This document shows positions 17,711-25,945 of a stretch of 55,008 nt of DNA, in pieces. Every line of letters starts with the position of its first letter. The stretch's first letter is position 1. Under the pieces are notes generated by a model. It saw nothing but the letters and a program-made list of their open reading frames with translations. It ran no database searches and was not told the origin of the DNA. A program made the position numbers and the translations under genes. Origin of the DNA: Micavibrio sp. UBA6139 (GTDB lineage Bacteria > Pseudomonadota > Alphaproteobacteria > Micavibrionales > Micavibrionaceae); the NCBI GenBank assembly GCA_002423285.1, contig DIVF01000048.1:1-55008 (forward strand). The letters run 5' to 3'.

Positions 17711-18211
17711 ATGGCAACGGAAAAAACTATTCTGGCAGGCGGGTGTTTTTGGGGGATGGAGGAGCTCTTCCGCCAGCAACCGGGTGTTTTGGGCACACGG
17801 GTGGGGTATGCGGGCGGACATCTGGTGGACCCGACTTATAAGGATCTGGGCACAGGTAAAACCGGACACGCTGAAGCGATTGAGGTTGAATTTGACCCGC
17901 AGCAGTCGTCATTTGATGCGATTTTAGCGTTCTTCTTTCAAATGCATGACCCGACAACCATCGACCGTCAGGGCAATGACCGCGGCAGTCAGTATCGCTC
18001 TGCGATTTTTTACACCAGTGAGGCGCAGCGTGATGCCGCATTGGCGATGATCCGTACGATTGATGCATCAGGCCGCTGGCCGGGACCGCTGGTGACAGAA
18101 GTGAAGGCGGCAGGGCCGTTTTATCTGGCAGAGGGATATCACCAAGACTATCTTCAGAAAAATCCGGGTGGTTATACTTGTCACTGGGTGCGGCCCGATT
18201 GGCGGGTTTAG
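17711..18211 (+). CDS. msrA: Peptide-methionine (S)-S-oxide reductase MsrA
   Basis: It repairs oxidised methionine (S-sulfoxide) in proteins. The catalytic motif GGCFWGME lies at the N-terminus, followed by GVLGTRVGYAGG and the closing AEGYHQDYLQKNP. The enzyme is about 166 residues, the usual length. Start ATG 17711 is preferred over ATG 17690 because AAAGGAAAG lies directly upstream of it. No resolving-Cys extension is obvious at the C-terminus. It is a single gene, divergent from the GNAT-like gene and about 120 bp ahead of moxR. Confidence 0.96.
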   Translation: MATEKTILAGGCFWGMEELFRQQPGVLGTRVGYAGGHLVDPTYKDLGTGKTGHAEAIEVEFDPQQSSFDAILAFFFQMHDPTTIDRQGNDRGSQYRSAIFYTSEAQRDAALAMIRTIDASGRWPGPLVTEVKAAGPFYLAEGYHQDYLQKNPGGYTCHWVRPDWRV

Positions 18212-18334
18212 TTTATCCACATTATTACCATAATACGAAAATGTTTCGCATAACATCCCTTGATCTCAACTTTGTCTTTACGCTAGTGTCACTCCCATCA
18301 ATAAACATAAAAAAAATTTACAGGGAGACTATGC

Positions 18335-19441
18335 GTGACCCAAGACCCATCCAAAGATCAATTGATCGGCCAGCCACTGAGCAACGATGAATCCGCTTTC
18401 CTTGCTGAAAAAGTGCAAGATTTTTCTTCGCAGCTTATTTTGGCGCATAAGGAAATCGCAAAAGATGTATGGGGTCAGGATAAAGTTATTGAGCGGATTT
18501 TGAATACGCTGGTTGCAGCCGGGCATTTGTTGTCCGTTGGCGCGCCTGGTACGGCAAAGACCCGGACTGTATCGCGTGTTGCAACTGTGATGGGGCTGGA
18601 CTGGAAACGCGTTCAGTTCACATCCGATTTGATGCCATCCGATATTCTGGGTTCAGAAATTTTGGAAGTCGGCGAAAGCGGCAAGCAAGAATACCGTTTC
18701 AACAAGGGGCCGATCTTTACACAGTTCCTGATGGCCGATGAGATCAACCGTGCCGGTGCGCGGACACAATCTGCGCTGCTGGAAGCGATGCAAGAGCGCC
18801 GGGTGACCATTGCCGGTCAACGTTACATCTTGCAACAACCTTTCACCGTGATGGCAACGCAAAACCCGATCGAGCAGGAAGGGACCAACCCACTGCCAGA
18901 GGCGCAGCTGGACCGTTTCTTGATGCGCCTGGATGTTGATTATCCGGATCTGGAAGCCGAAAAGAAGGTGATGATTCTTACCACCGGTACATCTACCGAT
19001 CTGCGTGCTTTGTTTGAAAAGAGCGCAAGCGGCGTTGATTTGACTCAAGCCGCAGATAAAGACGAAGAAATCACGCTGAAATCCATTTTGGGTCTGAACG
19101 ATTTGATCCTGATGCAAAAAACAGCGAAGCGTTTGCCGCTTTCTCAAAACGTTGTTGATGCGGTGATGCAGATTGTACGTAATGCCCGTCCATCCAACCA
19201 GGATGCATCGAAACTGGTTCAAGAACATGTGTCCTGGGGGCCGGGTCCACGTGCGGTACAGGCCTTCGCGATGGCCGCCAAGGCAAAGGCCCTGATGGAC
19301 AATCGTCTGGCACCGAATGTTGCGGATATTATCGACTTGATCGATCCAATTTTGGAACACCGTATGGCATTGAAATTCACTGCCAAGATGGAAAAAGTAA
19401 CATTCCAGGACATTAAAAAAGAACTGACACGCGGCCTGTAA
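18335..19441 (+). CDS. moxR: MoxR-family AAA+ ATPase
   Basis: A cytoplasmic AAA+ chaperone-like ATPase of 368 residues, the motor of the module that follows. Walker A is GAPGTAKT (69-76), Walker B is MADEINRA (D135, E136), and sensor 1 lies in MATQNPIEQEG, a very typical MoxR stretch. The start is GTG 18335: AGGGAG lies seven bases before it, whereas ATG 18331 is out of frame with the conserved protein. MoxR proteins are known to work with DUF58 and von Willebrand proteins, which are encoded downstream here. A bidirectional terminator follows, so moxR is transcribed separately from its partners. Confidence 0.95.
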   Translation: MTQDPSKDQLIGQPLSNDESAFLAEKVQDFSSQLILAHKEIAKDVWGQDKVIERILNTLVAAGHLLSVGAPGTAKTRTVSRVATVMGLDWKRVQFTSDLMPSDILGSEILEVGESGKQEYRFNKGPIFTQFLMADEINRAGARTQSALLEAMQERRVTIAGQRYILQQPFTVMATQNPIEQEGTNPLPEAQLDRFLMRLDVDYPDLEAEKKVMILTTGTSTDLRALFEKSASGVDLTQAADKDEEITLKSILGLNDLILMQKTAKRLPLSQNVVDAVMQIVRNARPSNQDASKLVQEHVSWGPGPRAVQAFAMAAKAKALMDNRLAPNVADIIDLIDPILEHRMALKFTAKMEKVTFQDIKKELTRGL

Positions 19442-19464
19442 GGCGGCATCATTTCATGAATATT

Positions 19465-19495
19465 AAAAAAGGCAGCCTGTGTGGCTGCCTTTTTT
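19465..19495. terminator. Bidirectional terminator between moxR and the DUF4159 gene
   Basis: AAAAAAGGCAGCC and GGCTGCCTTTTTT form a long perfect stem over a five-base loop, with A- and T-runs that serve both converging genes. Confidence 0.9.
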
Positions 19496-19501
19496 GTTTT
19501 T

Positions 19502-20308
19502 CTATTTTGGGGCTGATTTCCCCAGTTTTTCGAGAATGGATTTCATGTGGATCTGATCCTGTTTATACGTCCCAGTCAGGGCAAACATCACCATGTTGAT
19601 GCCTGTGCGCAGGGCCATTTCGCGTTCGCGTGACATCGGCCCCAATGTTGTGCCGGACCATGCGCCGGCCCAGTTGCGCTGGCCGATAATAATGCGGGAA
19701 GAATCACCATGGATTTTAGAATCTGATTCAACCAGAACTTTTCCTGCGTTGCTGCTGCCGGGCAGGGAGGAGATCAAATAGAATGATCGGGTCAGGGAAT
19801 GGTCGGCCCTGACTTCTTGCAGAGGTGCAACGCTGAGATCATCCAAAATATTTTTTAAGGCCGCATCGTCGCGTGAATCAAAAATAATCACACCGCTATT
19901 GTCCAGATATCCTTGTACACGCTTTTTGGCGTCGGCGGACAGGGCGGGTGTGGTATTGGTGATTTGCCAATAGATAATGGGGAAAAGCGACAAATCGTCC
20001 TTTTCAATGTTCAGTCCGACAACACCCTTCGGCTCGACGGCTGTGCGTTCCAGTAAGGCAATGCTTAAAGATTCCAATCCGCGCTTCGCCACATCATTAT
20101 TGGCAGCAGAGGATGTAATGATATAGGCCAGATGCAGGCCGCTGGCGTAGGCGATGTCCTTTGATCGCTCTTGGGTGCTGGTTGTGGCTTCTGTTTCTGT
20201 CTTAGCAATTGTTGCGACTTCTTGCACAAGGTCTAATGGTGCGCTTTGTGCTTGCGCGGTGAAGGCGGCGCTCAGCGCCAGTAATAATCCTGCTGTGGTG
20301 CGTTTCAT
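19502..20308 (-). CDS. Stand-alone DUF4159 protein with signal peptide
   Basis: A protein of 268 residues consisting of a signal peptide (MKRTTAGLLLALSAAFTAQA) and a DUF4159 domain. Typical DUF4159 stretches are LHLAYIITSS, LFPIIYWQI, GVIIFDSRDD, DHSLTRSFYLISSLPG, IIIGQRNWAGAWS and MVMFALTGTYKQDQIH. In most alphaproteobacteria this domain is the C-terminal part of a roughly 900-residue membrane protein whose N-terminal part is BatA-like. Here that N-terminal part is a separate gene at 22996-24993 on the other strand. The ATG at 20308 is chosen because AGGGA sits eight bases upstream. The protein is inferred to be periplasmic and to partner with the MoxR module. The fold resembles glutamine-amidotransferase-like domains, but no catalytic residues are obvious. 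Confidence 0.85.
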   Translation of the reverse strand: MKRTTAGLLLALSAAFTAQAQSAPLDLVQEVATIAKTETEATTSTQERSKDIAYASGLHLAYIITSSAANNDVAKRGLESLSIALLERTAVEPKGVVGLNIEKDDLSLFPIIYWQITNTTPALSADAKKRVQGYLDNSGVIIFDSRDDAALKNILDDLSVAPLQEVRADHSLTRSFYLISSLPGSSNAGKVLVESDSKIHGDSSRIIIGQRNWAGAWSGTTLGPMSREREMALRTGINMVMFALTGTYKQDQIHMKSILEKLGKSAPK

Positions 20309-20475
20309 TCCCAATTTCCCTGTGCCCGGTCATTTTTATGTTTTTTGGACAATATTGCATAACATGCACAACGAGGTGATGCAAATACTGACTGGATTGC
20401 GGCATTGCCAAAGAAAATGGCTGATTTACAAGGATTTTTCTGCACTGCTGAATGGTTAATTTTGTAGGAAAGTGA

Positions 20476-20508
20476 TTGACAGAGTGCCGTGCGATTGTTA
20501 GCCATAAT
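20476..20508 (+). promoter_or_regulatory. Possible promoter of the von Willebrand/BatA/DUF58 operon
   Basis: A perfect TTGACA (20476-20481) is followed by AT-rich TAGCCATAAT. The -10 spacing is not ideal (17 bp to a poor hexamer, 21 bp to CATAAT), so this is only a candidate, about 40 bases before the operon's first ATG. Confidence 0.3.
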
Positions 20509-20544
20509 GTTAATAATTAAGAACAAAAAGAACAGGGTTAAGAA

Positions 20545-22911
20545 ATGAAACCACGCAATGCGCTTGTTTCAAAAGTGGCTGCTGCGGCATTGGCCTTTGG
20601 CCTTGCGCAGGGTGCCGTGGCATGGGCGCAAGATAACACTGCGCCACAACCCGTTGAACCTTCTGCAAATGCAACAACCACGCAAGCAGCCAAGGGGCAG
20701 CTTGTCAGCAGTTGGACCATCAGTGCTGATCCGATGATCCCGATTGGGTTGATTGCGGGTTTGGGTTTGCTGTACGGCGCGGGTTGCCTGATTGCGGCGC
20801 GTGGGAAGACAAAGGGCGCATGGTTGCGTGCTGCCGCAGGCGGCGTGATGGTTGTAACTCTTGTCAATCCTGAAATTCTGACCGAAGAACGCGAGGTTAT
20901 TCCAACCGAAGTTGTCGTTGTCGTTGATAAAAGCGGCAGCCAGAAACTGGATGGGCGCGATGTCACCACACAGGGCGCTTATGACGATGTCATTCGCCAA
21001 CTGGCGCGGATTCCCGGTACAAATGTTCGGACCATTGAGCTGAATGAAGATGCGGATATGAATGCAGCGGGCTTTAGCGCCAGCTCTGCCGCGCGCCCCG
21101 GTCAATATCAGGGTACGGGGCTGTTCAGAACCATAGACGAAGGCCTTGCCGATGTGCCACGGGATCGTTTGGGGGCGGTGATTGTGCTGACCGACGGCGT
21201 TGTCCACGATGCGCCACCCAATACAAATAACGTTGATGGCAGTGTTCCAATGCATGTTCTGCTGTCGGGGCGGGCGGGCGAAGTTGATCGCCGTATTGTC
21301 ATTGCGCCAGGATCAAACTTTAAAGAGATTGATGAAGGGCACACCATATCCTTCACTGTCTTTGATGATGGTGTAGCCTTGTCGAGTACAGCGAAACCCG
21401 TTCGTGTCACCATAACCAATGAAGGTAAAGATCCTGAGACTTTGATGGTGACACCGGGTGAGGTCAATCATATCACTGTATCGTCTCGTCATTTGGGCCG
21501 AAATATAATTCAGTTGGAAGTCGAGCCTCTGGAGGGCGAAGTTACAACACTGAATAATCAGGGGATTGATGTTTCGCATGGCTGGGAAGGCAATAAAAAC
21601 GTCCTGCTGATCTCTGGTGCACCCGATGGCAGCATGCGTATGTTCCGCGATGTTATAAAGACAAATTCCAGCAATAACCTTGTTCATCTCAGTATTCTTC
21701 GTCCGCCAGAAAAGCAGGATAATACCCCGCTTAAAGAGCTTTCGATGATTACATTGCCGACCAATGAAATTTTTGCAGATAAATTGAATGAATTTGATCT
21801 GATTATTTTTGATCATTATGCCTATGACGGTTTGATTGCCGCACCGTATCTGGACAAGATCGCAAAATATGTACGCGAGGGTGGCTCTTTGCTTGTGGTG
21901 GCAGGGCCAGAATTTTCAACATCGCGAAGCCTTGCCCAAACACCGCTTGGTCCTGTTTTACCTGCACAACCCAATGGTCAATCCATTGAAAAATCATTTG
22001 TGCCCAAGGCCAATACAATCGGCAGCCGTCATCCTGTGGTACGTATGATGCCACCCGATAGCAAAGATGTTCCATGGGGTCCGTGGCTGCGCATGGTTGG
22101 CATTAACGGGGCAAAGGGTCATACGCTTCTGGACGGTGCTGATGGCCGCCCACTGCTGATTTTAAATCGTGAGAATGAAGGCCGCGTGGGTATGTTGCTG
22201 TCTGATCAATCATGGTTATGGGCTAAAAGTTATCAAGGCGGTGGGCCGTCCTATGAAATGCTGTCCAATGTTTCTCAATGGTTGATGAAATACAAAAAAT
22301 TTGAAGAAGAATCGGTTTCAATTACCGAAATTCGTGGTCAAATTGTTGTTGATCAGCAAACAATGTCGGACAGCCACCAGCCAATAACGCTGTACACGCC
22401 ATCTGGAAAGGCTGTGTCCTTGAAACCGGAACCTTATGGTCCTGGCATATGGCGTTCAACACTTCCGGCTGAGGAAATCGGTATATACCGTGTCGAACAA
22501 AAAGGCCCATATCCGGCAACAGAATATGAAGGTGTGCGTCATGGTAACGAGTTTGAATATAAAAATGTAATTTCAACGCCGTCCATCATGGAACCCGTCA
22601 TAACGCCAACCGGTGGTGCGGTTATACGGATGCTGGATGCAAAGGACAATTTGGCGATGCCAAATATCCGCCCTGTAACGGCAGAGAACGCTTCACAAGG
22701 TGTGACTGGCGATGGTTGGATCGGCGTGAAAATGAACGGTCAAAGCGTATTAAAAGGCGTAACCGGGGAGTCATTGCTGCCGCCATGGCTTAGTTTGATT
22801 TTAATTATCGGAGCCATCGCGCAGGCCTATGCGAGAGAAGGCGACCGTTCGCTGTTTAAAAAAGAAACATGGCGCCGTACACCAAAAAATAATGATGGCC
22901 CGCAAATATAA
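20545..22911 (+). CDS. Membrane-anchored von Willebrand-type protein of the MoxR module
   Basis: A protein of 788 residues with a cleavable signal peptide (VAAAALAFGLAQGAVAWAQD), two membrane segments around 62-110, a von Willebrand-like domain starting with the MIDAS motif VVVVDKSGSQ (DxSxS at 128-132), and a glutamine-amidotransferase-like region near 340-560. A final membrane helix (LLPPWLSLILIIGAIAQAYA) leads into a basic cytoplasmic tail. This matches the large hypothetical membrane protein that accompanies MoxR, DUF58 and DUF4159 proteins in alphaproteobacteria. It is first in a plus-strand operon with the BatA-N, DUF58 and DUF4175-C genes. AGGGTTAAG provides the ribosome-binding site. 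The biochemical role is unknown. Confidence 0.8.
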   Translation: MKPRNALVSKVAAAALAFGLAQGAVAWAQDNTAPQPVEPSANATTTQAAKGQLVSSWTISADPMIPIGLIAGLGLLYGAGCLIAARGKTKGAWLRAAAGGVMVVTLVNPEILTEEREVIPTEVVVVVDKSGSQKLDGRDVTTQGAYDDVIRQLARIPGTNVRTIELNEDADMNAAGFSASSAARPGQYQGTGLFRTIDEGLADVPRDRLGAVIVLTDGVVHDAPPNTNNVDGSVPMHVLLSGRAGEVDRRIVIAPGSNFKEIDEGHTISFTVFDDGVALSSTAKPVRVTITNEGKDPETLMVTPGEVNHITVSSRHLGRNIIQLEVEPLEGEVTTLNNQGIDVSHGWEGNKNVLLISGAPDGSMRMFRDVIKTNSSNNLVHLSILRPPEKQDNTPLKELSMITLPTNEIFADKLNEFDLIIFDHYAYDGLIAAPYLDKIAKYVREGGSLLVVAGPEFSTSRSLAQTPLGPVLPAQPNGQSIEKSFVPKANTIGSRHPVVRMMPPDSKDVPWGPWLRMVGINGAKGHTLLDGADGRPLLILNRENEGRVGMLLSDQSWLWAKSYQGGGPSYEMLSNVSQWLMKYKKFEEESVSITEIRGQIVVDQQTMSDSHQPITLYTPSGKAVSLKPEPYGPGIWRSTLPAEEIGIYRVEQKGPYPATEYEGVRHGNEFEYKNVISTPSIMEPVITPTGGAVIRMLDAKDNLAMPNIRPVTAENASQGVTGDGWIGVKMNGQSVLKGVTGESLLPPWLSLILIIGAIAQAYAREGDRSLFKKETWRRTPKNNDGPQI

Positions 22912-22923
22912 TTTAAGGGTTTT

Positions 22924-22938
22924 GGGAGAAAGACGATT
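22924..22938 (+). promoter_or_regulatory. Strong ribosome-binding site followed by non-standard start candidates ACG/ATT
   Basis: GGGAGAAAG at 22924-22932 is the only good Shine-Dalgarno before the BatA-N gene, yet no ATG, GTG or TTG follows it; ACG (22933) and ATT (22936) do. The frame from there is open and encodes a signal-like N-terminus (LKNIFRLAAGAGILTPAVAL) continuous with the annotated protein. The GTG at 22996 has no such site. AUU is a known rare start (infC, pcnB). Confidence 0.4.
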
Positions 22939-22995
22939 CAACCGTTAAAGAACATATTTCGTCTGGCCGCAGGTGCTGGCATATTAACACCTGCT

Positions 22996-24993
22996 GTGGC
23001 TTTGGCTGCAACTGGGTCTGCCGCGCTTAGCGTTGGGGCACTCAGCTTTTCTGCGCCGTGGGTTCTGGCTGGGTTGACGACGTTGCCTGCCTTGTGGTGG
23101 TTGATGCGCAGCGTCCCGCCAAAGCCGCAATTATTTGATTTTCCGGCGATGCGTATTTTATTCGACCTGACATCTGAAGATCAGGAACCGGCCCGCATGC
23201 CGCTGTGGCAACGTATTCTGCGCCTGACGGCGGCAGGTTTGATTATTACCGGTCTGGCCCAACCTCAATGGAACACCGAAGCCCCGCTAGAGGGGAAAGG
23301 TCCAGTTGTCCTTGTTGATGATAATGACTGGTCCGCCGCACGGAACTGGTCGGCCCGCATTGATCAGATGAAAATCGTGATTGAGCGCGCGGAAAGCGCT
23401 GATCGCCAAATTATTGTTGTGCAAACGGCACCGTCACAGGAAAAGGGTACTGTTACCGTATCTGCACCGCTGAGCGGCGCGGAGGCACGTCGTTTATTGC
23501 TGGAATCAAAACCTCAGCCTTGGCCAGCTGACCGCGAAGCGGCGGCACGGGCCTTGGATGGTTTGGAACTGCCGGGTGATACATCTGTCTTCTGGCTCAG
23601 CAATGGTTTGAATGATGATGGGGCTGTGACCTTGGCGCAAAAGCTTCAAGGATTTGGCAAGCTGATCGTTGTACAGGATTCCGGGGCCGGGGCCAGATTG
23701 TTGGTTCCTGCAACGCCATCACCAGATGAGCCTGTGGCTGTCATCATTCGTCGTGCTGATGGGCAGAAAGATGACATTGCAACACTGACCGCCAGTGACG
23801 ATAGCGGTAACGCCATGCAACAAGTGCAGGTGACATTAAAGGCCGGCGAAACGGAAACACGGGCTGAATTTAATCTGACCCCGGAACAACGCGCCCAATT
23901 GCTGCGCGTTTCCATTGATGGCGATAACAGTGCAGGTGCCGTTGTTTTGATGGATGAACGCTGGCGTCGTCGCCCGGTCGGGGTGATTAAGAATGAACGC
24001 TACAATATCGGTATGTTCTTAATGAATGATATTACCTATGTTGATATGGCCTTGAAACCGCATGTTGATCTACGTCAGGGCACGGTGGATGAATTATTGT
24101 CCAGTGATTTGGCCGTTATTATTATGACGGATTCTGTCATGGGCGTTTCCGGCATGACCGATCAATTGCTGGGGTGGGTGCAAAAGGGTGGAACATTATT
24201 GCGTTTCGCTGGTCCCAACATGGAGATGAACAATGCGCAGGGCAATGACGGTTTACTACCGGTGGAAATTCATGCCGCAGTGGGTGGTCAGCGTCGTGAA
24301 AAGCCTGTTCATCCTGCGCCATTTGATGTGAAATCCCCGCTCCGCGATGTGCCTGTGGCATCTGATGTTATCGTCAATAATCGCGTGCTGGCCAAGCCAA
24401 GTTCTGAATTGGAAGAGCGCGTATGGGCTCGCTTTGATGATGGCATGCCATTGGTAACGGCTAAACGGGAGGGGGATGGCTGGATTGTTCTGGTGCACAC
24501 ATCCGCTGGCCCGGAATGGACGAATTTACAGTTATCGACAATGTTCAGCGATATGATGCGTGCCGTTGTCGCGCATAGCCGTGGCGTTTCAAGTGATTCC
24601 AAGGGACCGGATATCGCTATGCCTGCCATTCAGACATTGGATGGCAAAGGGGCGTTGGTTTCCCCGTCCTCTGTCGTTCAACCCTTAACGCGTGAAATTA
24701 TTGCAGGGGGCCGCATTGGCCCACAAAACCCACCGGGTTTATACGGCAATGAAAGCGTACGTCACGCCTTGAACATGGCCAGCGCTGTGCCGGAAATGAA
24801 ATCTTTCCCGGCCCTGCCACAAGGTGCGTCATCTGCGGTTTATTCAACAGATCGTGGGAATAATGATCTGTCTGGTCCGATTTTGGCCGGGGCGATGTCG
24901 TTATTACTGATTGATCTTCTTATTTTGATGGGCCAGCGCGGAATATTGCCGCGCGTGCGCAGAACGCCGCAACCGCCATCACCAAAACCATAG
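22996..24993 (+). CDS. BatA-like membrane protein, N-terminal half of a DUF4159-type protein
   Basis: A membrane protein of 665 residues from GTG 22996 (possibly 685 from an ATT start at 22936). It opens with an aerotolerance-regulator (BatA) N-terminal domain: FSAPWVLAGLTTLPALWWLM, then a second helix near LRLTAAGLIITGLAQP, then a degenerate von Willebrand-like region (GPVVLVDDNDWSAARNW). A third helix (LAGAMSLLLIDLLILMGQ) and a basic tail end the protein where the family normally continues into DUF4159. The DUF4159 part is instead encoded at 19502-20308 on the opposite strand. It lies between the von Willebrand and DUF58 genes with short spacers, so it is co-transcribed with them. Confidence 0.82.
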   Translation: MALAATGSAALSVGALSFSAPWVLAGLTTLPALWWLMRSVPPKPQLFDFPAMRILFDLTSEDQEPARMPLWQRILRLTAAGLIITGLAQPQWNTEAPLEGKGPVVLVDDNDWSAARNWSARIDQMKIVIERAESADRQIIVVQTAPSQEKGTVTVSAPLSGAEARRLLLESKPQPWPADREAAARALDGLELPGDTSVFWLSNGLNDDGAVTLAQKLQGFGKLIVVQDSGAGARLLVPATPSPDEPVAVIIRRADGQKDDIATLTASDDSGNAMQQVQVTLKAGETETRAEFNLTPEQRAQLLRVSIDGDNSAGAVVLMDERWRRRPVGVIKNERYNIGMFLMNDITYVDMALKPHVDLRQGTVDELLSSDLAVIIMTDSVMGVSGMTDQLLGWVQKGGTLLRFAGPNMEMNNAQGNDGLLPVEIHAAVGGQRREKPVHPAPFDVKSPLRDVPVASDVIVNNRVLAKPSSELEERVWARFDDGMPLVTAKREGDGWIVLVHTSAGPEWTNLQLSTMFSDMMRAVVAHSRGVSSDSKGPDIAMPAIQTLDGKGALVSPSSVVQPLTREIIAGGRIGPQNPPGLYGNESVRHALNMASAVPEMKSFPALPQGASSAVYSTDRGNNDLSGPILAGAMSLLLIDLLILMGQRGILPRVRRTPQPPSPKP

Positions 24994-25004
24994 GGAATGT
25001 TGTA

Positions 25005-25934
25005 ATGGGAAAGAAGTCTGAGAATAATCTCGACACGTTTTTAAACATCCTGCACGGGGCGGATAAGACCTATAGCAATCTGCCCTTGCGGATGAAGATG
25101 GATATTGAACGGATCAGCCGCAGCCTGACTGAATTTGGTCCACGCCGTATGCGCCGTGCCGGGTTAGGATCAGAATTCTTTGAATCGCGAGATTACCGTC
25201 CCGGTGTTGATGAAATCCGCAAGATTAATGCACGTTTGTCTGGCCGTGCCGGACGGTTGATCGTTGTCGAGAAAGAGGCTGAAGTGCCGCATAATTTCTA
25301 CATGTGGCGTGATGCAACACCATCTATGGATTATACATCTAACGCGGAAGCTTATACCAAAAAGCAGGCATCCGAAGTCATGCTGCTGGCCTTTGCCAAG
25401 CATTTGGCCCGTAATGAAGAGCAGATTGGCATTATTGACGCGCAAGGTGTCTATCGCGGTGCGCGGGTGACGCAATCTTTGGCAAACCAGCTTTTGGGTG
25501 TCAGCGTCATGGCCGGGGATATGCCCATCATAGGCAGAAGACTTCCTGAAAACAGTACCGCCGTTTTGTTCAGCGACTTTTTGGTTGAAAAGGATGCGTT
25601 GGTTAAAAACTTAAGCCAGTTAAATGGGTTGGGCCTCAACGGTTTCATGGTCATGGTTTTGGACCCGCAGGAAATTGATTTTAAATTCAAAGGGCATGCT
25701 GAATTTAAAGGTATGGAAGGCGAAGGGACCAAGGCATTCAAGAAGGCAGAGTCCATGCGTGTGGCATATCAGGAAAAAATGCGCGCGCATATTGATGGCA
25801 TTGAAGCAATTTGCCGGACCAAAGGGTTTAGATTTATTATGCAGCGCACCGATCAGCCGCTTCATAACGCATTGCTGGCAATTTATGGTTTGACTCCGAA
25901 TGCGCCCGCTTATGCGCCGGTTCCAGGGAAATAG
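25005..25934 (+). CDS. DUF58 protein
   Basis: This 309-residue cytoplasmic protein has the DUF58 signature complete: GLGSEFFESRDYRPGVDEI followed by RKINARLSGR, then HNFYMWRDATPSM at the degenerate von Willebrand strand. DUF58 proteins are standard partners encoded next to MoxR ATPases, and this one lacks the N-terminal membrane helices found in longer DUF58 proteins, which is usual for the alphaproteobacterial type. Start ATG 25005 follows AGGGAATG; the gene begins eleven bases after the BatA-N stop. It ends eleven bases before the next gene, so all are one transcript. Its inferred role is adaptor between MoxR and the membrane partners. Confidence 0.9.
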   Translation: MGKKSENNLDTFLNILHGADKTYSNLPLRMKMDIERISRSLTEFGPRRMRRAGLGSEFFESRDYRPGVDEIRKINARLSGRAGRLIVVEKEAEVPHNFYMWRDATPSMDYTSNAEAYTKKQASEVMLLAFAKHLARNEEQIGIIDAQGVYRGARVTQSLANQLLGVSVMAGDMPIIGRRLPENSTAVLFSDFLVEKDALVKNLSQLNGLGLNGFMVMVLDPQEIDFKFKGHAEFKGMEGEGTKAFKKAESMRVAYQEKMRAHIDGIEAICRTKGFRFIMQRTDQPLHNALLAIYGLTPNAPAYAPVPGK

Positions 25935-25945
25935 GTGAGATAAAA

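Noticed and set aside
18178..18390. 70-residue frame around the moxR start using ATG 18331
   Set aside because: It is out of frame with the conserved MoxR sequence, and the AGGGAG spacing fits GTG 18335.
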